DNA of 64,000 nt from Micromonospora sp. C31 (lineage in GTDB: Bacteria > Actinomycetota > Actinomycetes > Mycobacteriales > Micromonosporaceae), in the NCBI RefSeq assembly GCF_018070575.1, contig NZ_JAGPXN010000004.1:124001-188000 (forward strand), given 5' to 3'. Within the stretch, counting starts at the first letter, position 1. Each line of letters begins with the position of its first letter. The position numbers were made by a program, and so were the translations under genes. Below the pieces are notes generated by a model. The model saw nothing but the letters and a program-made list of their open reading frames with translations. It was not told the DNA's origin and made no database searches. Positions 17,013-24,414 of this stretch are shown piece by piece.

Positions 17013-17686
17013 GACACGGTCGCCCGGCCTCGGGGTGGCCGCTTCCGCTGCGCCGGCGCCGGTTGCTGCCCCGACGGTTCCGGGCGCTCGACGCGGGTGG
17101 GGTCGCCGCGGACGAGTTCGTCGTGGACGCGCCACCGCTCGGTGAGCAGGGCGCGCCCTGCGGCCTCGTCGCCGCGCGCGATGCGCTGCCGCAGCAACTG
17201 GAGGGCGAGGCGGCGGTTGAGGCTGAACTGCCGTTCGGTGTCGACCACGACGACGATGCCCGACGGGCGGTGGGTCGCCCGCACCGCCGTGCTGGCCTTG
17301 TTCCGGTGCTGGCCGCCGGGGCCGCCGGTACGGCAGGCCACGATGTGGACGTCCGCCTCCGCGAACGCCGTCGTCGGGCTGTCGAGCTGGCACGGTCGGG
17401 CGACGACGTACCAGTTCTTCCGGCCGGTGCCCGCCCGGTAGGGGCTGGGGGCCTGCCAGCACAGGGTGCCCGTCCACGAGGCGGCGAACGCCTCGGCGCC
17501 GCCGCCGCAGATCCGGATCAGGGCCGACCGGTAGGTGTCGGGCCGGTCGCCGGGCACCGTCTCGACGCGGTGGGTCGTCAGGCCCTGTCGGGCGGCCTCG
17601 GCCTCCAGGCGACGCAGCAGCCGGGACAGCGCCCAGGCACACTCCTGCGGGCCGCGCCCGGCGGACATGAGCAGGTGCGGGCTCAC
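17009..17686 (-). CDS. prfH: Peptide chain release factor homolog PrfH (RF-H)
   Basis: A 225-residue release-factor-like protein. It has the family N-terminus (LLMSAGRGPQECAWAL) and the catalytic loop RTGGPGGQHRNKASTAVRATH with the GGQ tripeptide at residues 124-126, which triggers peptidyl-tRNA hydrolysis. Stop-codon recognition domains of RF1/RF2 are missing. The basic C-terminal tail is longer than usual. GTG at 17686 overlaps the rtcB stop by 4 nt (GTGA), so the pair is coupled. PrfH is known to work with RtcB2-type ligases on ribosomes whose 16S rRNA is cut at the decoding centre. Confidence 0.92.
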   Translation of the reverse strand: MSPHLLMSAGRGPQECAWALSRLLRRLEAEAARQGLTTHRVETVPGDRPDTYRSALIRICGGGAEAFAASWTGTLCWQAPSPYRAGTGRKNWYVVARPCQLDSPTTAFAEADVHIVACRTGGPGGQHRNKASTAVRATHRPSGIVVVVDTERQFSLNRRLALQLLRQRIARGDEAAGRALLTERWRVHDELVRGDPTRVERPEPSGQQPAPAQRKRPPRGRATVS

Positions 17687-18858
17687 GGCCGGCCCCGCCT
17701 GCGGCGGTCGTCCCGGCGCTGCGGCCGGGCGGCGGATCCGATGTCGGGCGTCTTGTAGGTGACCAGGGGGACCGTGGTGGCCACGGGCGTGGCCAGCTCG
17801 TGGTCGACGAGATCCGCGATCACGCGTTCGATGCGTTTGTAGGCCGTGGGCGCCTCCTCGAAGAGCAGTTGGCGGTCGCCGCACACCACCAGCGACCCGA
17901 CCGGGGTGCGCCGCAGTTCCTCGACGGTGTGCTTGGCCCGGCTGCGCCGCAGGGCGTCGGCGCGGGACATCTTGCGGCCCGCGCCGTGCGCCACGGAGTG
18001 GTTGGCGTCCGGGCCGGCGTGGGCGGCCACGAGGTAGGAGGCGGTGCCCCGGGTGCCGGCGACGAGCACGTCGCGGCCGTCGCCCGGCGCCGCGCCCTTG
18101 CGGTGCAGGTAGACCCCGTCGCGGACCTCCACCAGGTTGTGGCACTGGTCGACGACGGGCTCGGTGGGTTCGGCCCCCAGGGCGTGCGCGACCCGGGCGG
18201 CCAGCAGCCGCCGGTTGAGCGAGCCCCACCGGACGGCGTCGTCGTGCGCCGCCAGGTAGGCGGCGGGATCAGGGGCGGCGCCCGCGCCGTGGGCCTCGGT
18301 GTGCGCCCGCAGGATGCGCTCGCCCAGACCCCGGGAGCCGGTGTGGACGACGAGCACGAGATCGCCGGTGCCGAGACCGAGACGACTCGCGTGACCCGGC
18401 TCGAAGACCGTGTCGACGCGCGCCAGCTCGACGAAGTGGTTTCCCCGGCCGACCGTCCCGAGTCCGTCGACGTGACCGGCGGGGATGTCGTCCGCCACGA
18501 CGGCCCAGGCGGGGTCGTCGGCGTCCCGCTCGGGGTCGAGCGGCCGGTCGAGGTCGGGGAACCGGGCGGCGAGCCGCTCCGGCACGGCACGCCTGAGCCT
18601 GATGGGGAACACGGCGATGCCGCAGCCGATGTCGGAGCCCACCAGCAACGGGTACAGCACGGTCGACGCCATGGCGGCGCCGATGGGGGCACCCTTGCCC
18701 GGGTGCAGGTCCGGCATGGCGGCGACGTGGATCATGCCGGCGAGGGCGGCCACCTGCCGGCACTGCGTCAGGGCCTCGGACTCGATCCAGCTCGTGGGGG
18801 AGGCGAACACGGTGACGGTGGCCGGGGTGGACCGCGGCGGGGACTGGTGCTGGGACAA
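17683..18858 (-). CDS. rtcB: RtcB-type RNA ligase
   Basis: A 391-residue ligase that joins RNA 2',3'-cyclic-phosphate or 3'-phosphate ends to 5'-OH ends using GTP and Mn2+. All key elements are present: GSDIGCG with Cys79, VGRGNHFVEL (Asn140, His141), HTGSRG (His172), CHN (His240), and the guanylylated histidine in SVAHGAGRKMSR (His291). At about 390 residues it is of the shorter RtcB2 type that pairs with PrfH, to which it is translationally coupled. The start is uncertain: TTG at 18858 has GAGAAG 9 nt upstream; a GTG at 18903 would lie inside a palindrome. Confidence 0.92.
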   Translation of the reverse strand: MSQHQSPPRSTPATVTVFASPTSWIESEALTQCRQVAALAGMIHVAAMPDLHPGKGAPIGAAMASTVLYPLLVGSDIGCGIAVFPIRLRRAVPERLAARFPDLDRPLDPERDADDPAWAVVADDIPAGHVDGLGTVGRGNHFVELARVDTVFEPGHASRLGLGTGDLVLVVHTGSRGLGERILRAHTEAHGAGAAPDPAAYLAAHDDAVRWGSLNRRLLAARVAHALGAEPTEPVVDQCHNLVEVRDGVYLHRKGAAPGDGRDVLVAGTRGTASYLVAAHAGPDANHSVAHGAGRKMSRADALRRSRAKHTVEELRRTPVGSLVVCGDRQLLFEEAPTAYKRIERVIADLVDHELATPVATTVPLVTYKTPDIGSAARPQRRDDRRRRGRP

Positions 18859-18900
18859 GGACGCTCGCTTCTCGCGGAAACGGGAATGGACGGACGGCAC

Positions 18901-18922
18901 CACGGCACCGGTCGGTGCCGTG
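18901..18922. promoter_or_regulatory. 22-bp inverted repeat upstream of rtcB
   Basis: cacggcaccg (18901-18910) and cggtgccgtg (18913-18922) are exact inverted copies separated by gt. Lying about 43 bp before the proposed rtcB start, it is a good candidate operator; a short-loop hairpin in the leader is the alternative. No RtcR-like sigma-54 activator gene is nearby. Confidence 0.45.
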
Positions 18923-19034
18923 CGCCTCGGCGATGGGGGGCTGCCCGTCAGAACGTCATGGACGACACCATTGCGGAACAGCCGTCGTCCGGCAAGCGGT
19001 TATCCGCCGCCCGGTGGGAAGCCGGTGTCGGCCA

Positions 19035-19148
19035 TCAGGCTCCTGAGGTGGGGGACGGTCGGGGGGCGGGCAGGGCGCCGAGGCGGTGCAGCCACTCCCG
19101 CTCCCGGTCCGGCCCGCTGCGGCGGGCCAGCTCCTGGAACACCGGCAC
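19035..19148 (-). CDS. Possible small ORF in frame behind the DUF4291 gene
   Basis: Thirty-seven codons with strong G/C third-position bias (VPVFQELARRSGP, then REREWLHRLGALPAP). It is in the same frame as the DUF4291 gene and separated from its TGA by a stop-free stretch, so it may be a lost C-terminal extension or a readthrough product rather than a gene. No Shine-Dalgarno was found. The rest of 18923-19196 shows nothing else. Confidence 0.25.
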   Translation of the reverse strand: MPVFQELARRSGPDREREWLHRLGALPAPRPSPTSGA

Positions 19149-19196
19149 GTTGGCCCAGGTCGGGTGAGCGGCCGGCGCCGGGGGTACGGGGTCCGG

Positions 19197-19799
19197 TCAC
19201 GGTGCGGACGCGCCGATCACGGCGGCCACGTCGGGCGGCAGCGGGTACGGGCGCTCCGGCGGCAGCAGCGCCTCGGCGGCGGTGTCGTCGCCCGCGTCGA
19301 GCGCGGCGCGCACCGCGTGGGCGGTCGGGGTCACGTCGGTGAGGTCGACCAGCCACTCGTCGACGTACCGGCGCACCGCCTCCCCGGCGAGCCCGACCTG
19401 GAGGGACCGGTGCGGCAGCGGGGCCAGGCGCAGCGACCGTTCCGGGTCCCACTGCACCCGCACGGGGCTGGCCCGCAGCCGTCGCGACCAGGTCTCCCGG
19501 TCGGGGTGGCGGTCGCGGTCGAAGCCGCTCAGGCACGAGTTGGCCAACGCCCACTCGAAGCCTGCGCGGCTCATCTCGACGGCCAGCACCCGCTCCTGCC
19601 CGGGCTTCGCGCCCCACCCGCAGCGGTACATCATCCACCGGAACGACGGCTTGATCCACGTCATCCGGTCCCGCTTGAACGGCGGCACGAAGCGCCCGGC
19701 GGCCAGCGCGGGGCGCGCGATCTCCGGCGGGTACGCCTGGTACACGGTCACGGTGTCGGCGGTGTGGCGGGCGCGAACCTGATGCAGGGGAACCGGCAT
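19197..19799 (-). CDS. DUF4291 domain protein
   Basis: A 200-residue soluble protein with the DUF4291 signature: VTVYQAYPPEIARPALAAG, the highly conserved RMTWIKPSFRWMMYRCGWG, and QERVLAVEMSRAGFEWAL. Its biochemical function is not established to my knowledge. ATG at 19799 has AGGA 8 nt upstream. It lies 340 bp upstream of rtcB on the same strand and divergent from a PemK/MazF-like gene, which makes a role in RNA metabolism or stress thinkable but unproven. Confidence 0.85.
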   Translation of the reverse strand: MPVPLHQVRARHTADTVTVYQAYPPEIARPALAAGRFVPPFKRDRMTWIKPSFRWMMYRCGWGAKPGQERVLAVEMSRAGFEWALANSCLSGFDRDRHPDRETWSRRLRASPVRVQWDPERSLRLAPLPHRSLQVGLAGEAVRRYVDEWLVDLTDVTPTAHAVRAALDAGDDTAAEALLPPERPYPLPPDVAAVIGASAP

Positions 19800-19874
19800 G
19801 GCGCCGATCCTGACGGCTCGCCCGCGCCCGGTCCACCGGATTGTCCCCACCGGGACCGGTGGCGCGGTGGGGGA

Positions 19875-19880
19875 TAGGCT
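19875..19880 (+). promoter_or_regulatory. -10 box of a probable leaderless promoter (PemK-like gene)
   Basis: TAGGCT lies 7 nt before the GTG at 19888, which has no Shine-Dalgarno. It supports this start over upstream in-frame codons. Confidence 0.5.
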
Positions 19881-19887
19881 GCCGGTC

Positions 19888-20370
19888 GTGGCAGGACTTC
19901 TCCGCAGCGTGGCGGCCCGCATCGGCGGGGCGATCCCGTCGCCGCGCCGGCCCCGACCGGGCACGGCGCAGGTCGCCCGCCCCCGCCAGGTCGCCGCGTT
20001 GCAGCGCCGGCAACTGTCGTACGCCCCGGAGTCAGACGGGCACGCCGACCCGGGCGAGATCGTCTGGACCTGGGTGCCGTACGAGGACGACCCGCGGCAG
20101 GGCAAGGACCGCCCGGTGCTGGTGGTGGGCCGGCACAGCCGGACGCTGTTCGGACTGATGCTCTCCAGCCAGAGCGAGCGCGACGGGCAGCGGCACTGGC
20201 TCGCCCTCGGTCCGGGCGGGTGGGACCGGGACGACCGGCCGAGCTGGGTGCGGCTGGACCGCGTACTGACCATGCGGGAGGACGGCATCCGCCGGGAGGG
20301 CGCGGTGCTGGACCGGGCGCGTTTCGACCGGGTGGGGCAGGCCCTGCGCGCCGGCTACGGCTGGCGCTGA
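19888..20370 (+). CDS. PemK/MazF-like toxin family protein, no adjacent antitoxin
   Basis: A 160-residue protein. Residues 1-55 are a basic N-terminal extension. The PemK/MazF beta-barrel follows: GEIVWTWVPYEDD, the KDRPVLVVGR motif, FGLMLSSQSERD and SWVRLDRVLTM. Characterised members cut RNA at short sequences, leaving 2',3'-cyclic phosphate and 5'-OH ends. No antitoxin gene flanks it: the divergent neighbour is DUF4291 and the downstream gene converges. It may be a domesticated family member rather than an active toxin. Confidence 0.75.
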   Translation: MAGLLRSVAARIGGAIPSPRRPRPGTAQVARPRQVAALQRRQLSYAPESDGHADPGEIVWTWVPYEDDPRQGKDRPVLVVGRHSRTLFGLMLSSQSERDGQRHWLALGPGGWDRDDRPSWVRLDRVLTMREDGIRREGAVLDRARFDRVGQALRAGYGWR

Positions 20371-20373
20371 CCG

Positions 20374-21024
20374 TCAGGCCGGCTCGCGGCTCGGACCGAC
20401 CGAGGCGCCGCGGGTGTCCGGCGGCGGGTACGGCTGCTCGGTCAGGAGCCGGGCCAGGTGCGCGCTGTTGAGCGCCAGGGCCTGTGTGGCGCGCCCCGTG
20501 GTGTCGGGCTTGGGGCGGGCGTCGAGGTAGTCCGTCGTGTGCAGTGCCTCCCCGACCCAGTAGGTGGCGCCCGCCGCGGGGCAGGTGAAGCCGACCTCGT
20601 TGAGGGCCTGCTGCACCTCGGCGATGGTGTGGTGGGCACCGTCCTCGTTGCCGACGACCGCGACCCCGGCCACCTTGCCGTAGGTGAGCAGCCGGCCCTC
20701 GGCGTCGGTCTCGGAAAGTTCGGCGTCGAGCCGCTCGAGGACCATCTTGCACACCGCGGACGGCTGGCCGAGCCAGATCGGCGTGGCGATGACGAGGATC
20801 TGCGCGGCCATGAGCCTGGACCGGATGGCCGGCCAGCCGTCGCCGTCGCCCTCGTCGACGGAGACCCCGAACCGTACGTCCTGGTCGACGACCCGGACCA
20901 GGTCGCCCGCCACCCCCTGCTCGGCGAGGGCGTCGAGCACCTCGCGCCCGAGCGCCTCGGCGCTCGACGGGGCGGGGGACCGCTTGAGGGTGCAGTTCAG
21001 GACCAGGGCCCGGATGCTCGCCAC
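20374..21024 (-). CDS. NAD(P)H-dependent flavodoxin-like oxidoreductase
   Basis: A 216-residue flavodoxin-fold protein of the NADPH-dependent FMN reductase type: ALVLNCTLKRSPAPSSAEAL at the FMN phosphate loop, ILVIATPIWLGQPSAVCKMVLERLDA and VGNEDGAHHTIAEVQQAL. It probably reduces quinones or FMN with NAD(P)H in the cytosol. GTG at 21024 has GAGGGGA 6 nt upstream. It ends 4 nt from the convergent PemK-like gene. Confidence 0.85.
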   Translation of the reverse strand: MASIRALVLNCTLKRSPAPSSAEALGREVLDALAEQGVAGDLVRVVDQDVRFGVSVDEGDGDGWPAIRSRLMAAQILVIATPIWLGQPSAVCKMVLERLDAELSETDAEGRLLTYGKVAGVAVVGNEDGAHHTIAEVQQALNEVGFTCPAAGATYWVGEALHTTDYLDARPKPDTTGRATQALALNSAHLARLLTEQPYPPPDTRGASVGPSREPA

Positions 21025-21192
21025 GGTGGTTCCCCTCTCGGCCGGTGCGGCGCTGACCCGGCCGGCATACCCGGCATCCCCCGCGAGACACGTCGGAACG
21101 CGTCGGGCCGGTGATCACCGCCATGGTCTGCGGCAGGGTGCCGGCGCCGGCACCCTCGTCGACGGCGAGGCGGGCGCGATCGGCCGGCCCGC

Positions 21193-21858
21193 TCAGCACT
21201 CCGCCAGGTGGGCGGTGTCGACGAGTTGCCGGGGCGGGCGGGCCACGCCGAGGCTCTTGGCCTGGTACATGGCGGCGTCGGCCCGGTCGAGCGCCTCGGT
21301 GAGCTGTGCCGGCCCGGTGACGGGGGCGAGCCCGACGGAGGCGGTCACCCGGACGCTGAGCGCGCCCAGCGGGATCGGCGCGGCGAGGCTGTCGCAGAGC
21401 CGTCGGGTGGCGTGCTCGATCCACCGCCGGTCGATCGTCGGGCTGGCCAGCAGCCCGGCGAACTCGTCGCCGCCGAGCCGGGCGACCAGGTTGTCCCCGG
21501 CGAAGGCGGCGAGCCGTTGGGCGACGCTGACCAGCACCTGGTCGCCGGCGGAGTGCCCGTAGCGGTCGTTGATCTGCTTGAAGTCGTCGAGGTCGAGCAC
21601 CACGGCGATCAGCGGCTGCCCGGCCGCGTCGGTGAGCAGGGTGGCGGCGAGGCGATAGAACGCCCGGCGGTTGGGCAGGCCGGTGAGGGGGTCGTGGCTG
21701 GCGGCGTGCCGCTCGGCGGCGAGCTCGGCCTGAAGGTGCCTGATCTCGGCCTCGGCCTCGATCGCGCGACGCCGCAGTTGCCAGGAGGTGACGAGTGCCC
21801 CGGCGGCACAGATGCCGGACGCGATGGTCAACGGATCCGGCACGAGACCTCCCGTCAC
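21193..21858 (-). CDS. Diguanylate cyclase (GGDEF domain)
   Basis: A 221-residue protein with an N-terminal hydrophobic segment (about residues 9-26, LTIASGICAAGALVTSWQL), a short coiled coil (AIEAEAEIRHLQAELAAERH) and one GGDEF domain. HDPLTGLPNRRAFY, DFKQINDRYGH and RLGGDEF are all intact, so it should make cyclic di-GMP. The RxxD inhibitory site is not obvious. GTG at 21858 is used; a GTG at 21843 has GGGAGG only 4 nt upstream and is an alternative. Confidence 0.9.
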   Translation of the reverse strand: MTGGLVPDPLTIASGICAAGALVTSWQLRRRAIEAEAEIRHLQAELAAERHAASHDPLTGLPNRRAFYRLAATLLTDAAGQPLIAVVLDLDDFKQINDRYGHSAGDQVLVSVAQRLAAFAGDNLVARLGGDEFAGLLASPTIDRRWIEHATRRLCDSLAAPIPLGALSVRVTASVGLAPVTGPAQLTEALDRADAAMYQAKSLGVARPPRQLVDTAHLAEC

Positions 21859-21948
21859 ACGATGTCTGCGGCCCCGGCGGGTGGGCGGTCGGCCCCCGCG
21901 CGCGGGGGCCTGTCCGCCCGGGTGCCAGCCCAGTTGCGGTAACTCAGA

Positions 21949-22023
21949 GTGAACAGATGGGCACCGTTCACGTGCGTTATCATGCTCGCTGTCCGATGCA
22001 GATGCAATAGCAGATGCACGTGC
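21949..22023. promoter_or_regulatory. Repeat-rich promoter region upstream of the DUF397 gene
   Basis: It holds gtgaac (21949-21954) and gttcac (21966-21971) as an inverted pair, followed by three closely spaced gatgca copies and a TTATCAT stretch. A similar gttca/catgctt arrangement lies before the XRE gene at about 22386-22418, suggesting one regulator acts on both. Confidence 0.45.
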
Positions 22024-22105
22024 AGGAAGCCCATCGTCGATGCCGTGCGCCCCTCACCGAGCCACCGCTGCCCGGCGTCGTGGGGCTCGCGAGAGAAAGA
22101 CGCCC

Positions 22106-22345
22106 ATGCAACAGCCTCCGAACGGCGTTCCCACCACTCAGCTGCCCCCGCTCCGCTGGCGGAAGAGTCACCGGAGCAACCCCAGCGGCAACTGCGTCGA
22201 GCTGGCCGAACTGCCCGGCAACGCCGGGATCGCCCTGCGCAACTCCCGGCACCCCGAGGGGCCGGCGCTGATCTACACGGTGGACGAGATCGCCGCCTTC
22301 GTGTTCGGCGCCCGCGACGGGGACTTCGACGATCTGATCGCCTGA
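22106..22345 (+). CDS. DUF397 domain protein
   Basis: A 79-residue protein whose C-terminal 50 residues match DUF397: LRWRKSHRSNPSGNCVELAEL, ALRNSRHPEGPALIYT, and AFVFGARDGDFDDL. In actinomycetes such proteins pair with XRE-DUF5753 regulators and affect development or secondary metabolism. Here it precedes its presumed XRE partner (22473) on the same strand, the reverse of the common order. ATG at 22106 has only a weak GAGAGAAAG upstream. Confidence 0.88.
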   Translation: MQQPPNGVPTTQLPPLRWRKSHRSNPSGNCVELAELPGNAGIALRNSRHPEGPALIYTVDEIAAFVFGARDGDFDDLIA

Positions 22346-22472
22346 CCGCGTCCCGTCCGCGGGACGGATCGTCCGCACCGAGGAAGTTCACCTCACTCAC
22401 GGTTCATGGCATGCTTACACGTCGGCCGCGCGGGGGTGCTGGCCGACACGAACCGGCAAGTGGAGGTCGGCT

Positions 22473-23360
22473 GTGGCGATGGGTCCCGCCGAGGGCGGTC
22501 CGGGGAGCGGCCCGACCGTGCTGCGCATGTTGCTCGGTGCCCAACTGCGCCGGCTGCGAGAGTCCAGCGGGGTGAGCCGGGAGGGCGCCGGCTGGGAGAT
22601 CCGCGCCTCCGAGTCGAAGATCAGCCGGATGGAGCTGGGCCGCGTCGGCTTCAAGGAGCGCGACGTCGCGGACCTGCTGACCCTCTACGGCGTCACCGCC
22701 CCCGACGAGCGGGAATCGCTGCTCAAGCTCGCCCGCGACGCCAACAGCCCGGGCTGGTGGCACCGCTACGGCGACGTGCTGCCGAACTGGTTCCAGTCGT
22801 ATCTCGGGCTGGAGGCGGCCGCGGCGCTCATCCGCAGCTACGAGGTCCAGTTCGTGCCCGGCCTGCTCCAGACCCGGGAGTACGCCCGCGCGGTGGTGTT
22901 GCTCGGGCACGGGCGGGCCGCGGCGGCCGAGATCGAGCGCCGGGTCACGCTGCGCCTGCAGCGTCAGCGGTTGCTGCACCGCGAGAACCCGCCGCTGCTC
23001 TGGGCGGTGGTGGACGAGGCCGCCCTGCGCCGGCCCATCGGCGGCCCCCGGGTGATGCGTGACCAGGTTGCGGCGTTGATCGAGGCGACCAAGTCGCCGA
23101 ACATCAGGCTCCAGGTCATCCCGTTCGCCGCCGGGGGGCACGCCGCCGCGGGCGGGGCCTTCACCATCCTGCGCTTCGGCGACCAGGAACTGCCCGACAT
23201 CGTCTACATCGAACAACTCACCAGCGCGATCTACCTCGACAAGCGCGACGACCTCGACTACTACGCGGTGGCGATGGAACGCCTCTGCGTGGAGGCCGAG
23301 CCGCCGGAGCGTACGCCCGAGATCCTCGGCGGGATCCTGGACGACCTCTATCCGGGGTGA
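22473..23360 (+). CDS. XRE-family regulator with DUF5753 sensor domain
   Basis: A 295-residue transcription regulator. The helix-turn-helix is at about residues 18-75 (LLGAQLRRLRESSGVSREGAG, SKISRMELGRVGF), followed by the DUF5753 domain (WWHRYGDVLPNWFQSYLGLEAAAALIRSYE, VPGLLQTREYARAV, VYIEQLTSAIYLDK). It probably controls itself and the DUF397 gene just upstream. GTG at 22473 has GGAGG 6 nt upstream. An ATG two codons later is an alternative. Confidence 0.93.
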   Translation: MAMGPAEGGPGSGPTVLRMLLGAQLRRLRESSGVSREGAGWEIRASESKISRMELGRVGFKERDVADLLTLYGVTAPDERESLLKLARDANSPGWWHRYGDVLPNWFQSYLGLEAAAALIRSYEVQFVPGLLQTREYARAVVLLGHGRAAAAEIERRVTLRLQRQRLLHRENPPLLWAVVDEAALRRPIGGPRVMRDQVAALIEATKSPNIRLQVIPFAAGGHAAAGGAFTILRFGDQELPDIVYIEQLTSAIYLDKRDDLDYYAVAMERLCVEAEPPERTPEILGGILDDLYPG

Positions 23361-23467
23361 CCATGGTGGGGTCTCGCCCCGACGGCGCTGCGGCTACCAT
23401 GGTCGCCGACCGGCGACAGTGGACGGACGCCCCCGCTCGCGGGTGGTGCAGAGTCGTGGAGGCTGCC

Positions 23468-24316
23468 TTGACCACCGATGCCCCGGGCGCGGCGACCGGC
23501 CCCGCCCACCCCAGCGACCGCATCGACACCTCGGTGGCCCACCCTGCGCGCCGGTACAACTACTGGCTCGGCGGCAAGGACAACTTCCAGGCCGACCGGG
23601 ACTCCGGCGACACGATGGCGGCGTCCTTCCCGACCATCCGCACCGCCGCCCTGGAGAACCGCCGTTTCCTCCAGCGGGCGGTGCGGCACCTCGCCCGGGA
23701 GGCGGGCATCCGCCATTTCCTCGACATCGGCACCGGCATCCCGACCGCCGACAACACCCACGAGGTCGCCCAGGCGGTCGCCCCCGAGTCGCGGGTCGTC
23801 TACGTCGACAACGACCCGATCGTGCTCGCGCACGCCCGGGCGCTGCTGACCAGCGCGCCAGAGGGCGCCACCGCCTACATCGACGCCGACCTGCGCGACC
23901 CGGAGCGCATCCTGCGCCACCCCGACCTGCTGCGCACCATCGACCTGTCCCGGCCGGTGGCCCTGATGCTGGTCGCGATCCTGCACTTCGTGGGCGACGA
24001 CGACGACCCGTACGCCGTGGTCGCGCGGCTGCTCGACGCGCTGCCGTCGGGCAGCTACCTGGTGGCCTCGCATGCCACCCACGACTACCTCCCCCCGCAG
24101 GTGGCACAGGAGGCGAAGGCGGCAGCCCGGGGCGGCGGGCCGCACGGCCTGATCAACCTGCGCGCCCGGGCCGAGTTCACCCGGTTCTTCGAAGGGCTGG
24201 AGCTGGTGGAGCCCGGCATCACCTCGGTGGCCGACTGGCGCGCCGAGGACGCCCCGCAGCCGCGTCCGTCGGCGGCCGAGGTCAGCATGTACGGGGCGGT
24301 GGCCCGCAAGCCCTGA
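23468..24316 (+). CDS. SAM-dependent methyltransferase (DUF574 / Methyltransf_19)
   Basis: A 282-residue member of the actinobacterial family PF04672. Diagnostic blocks are HPARRYNYWLGGKDNFQADR, the SAM-binding FLDIGTGIPTADNTHEVAQ, VVYVDNDPIVLAHARALL, and RPVALMLVAILHFVGDDDDP. Biological substrates are unknown; it is often next to XRE-DUF5753 genes, as here. The start is TTG at 23468, chosen because GGAGG lies 5 nt upstream and the longer reading has poor coding character. Confidence 0.88.
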   Translation: MTTDAPGAATGPAHPSDRIDTSVAHPARRYNYWLGGKDNFQADRDSGDTMAASFPTIRTAALENRRFLQRAVRHLAREAGIRHFLDIGTGIPTADNTHEVAQAVAPESRVVYVDNDPIVLAHARALLTSAPEGATAYIDADLRDPERILRHPDLLRTIDLSRPVALMLVAILHFVGDDDDPYAVVARLLDALPSGSYLVASHATHDYLPPQVAQEAKAAARGGGPHGLINLRARAEFTRFFEGLELVEPGITSVADWRAEDAPQPRPSAAEVSMYGAVARKP

Positions 24317-24414
24317 CCTCCCGCCGACGCTCGCCGGCCCGAACCGGGACGGCCGGCACGCGCGCGGGCACCGCGCTGGTCGCCGCCCCCGCCGGCAGGG
24401 CAGACTGAACGGCC

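Noticed and set aside
19888-20370. Complete type II toxin-antitoxin operon
   Set aside because: Only a PemK/MazF-like gene is present; no short antitoxin frame lies upstream or downstream on the same strand.
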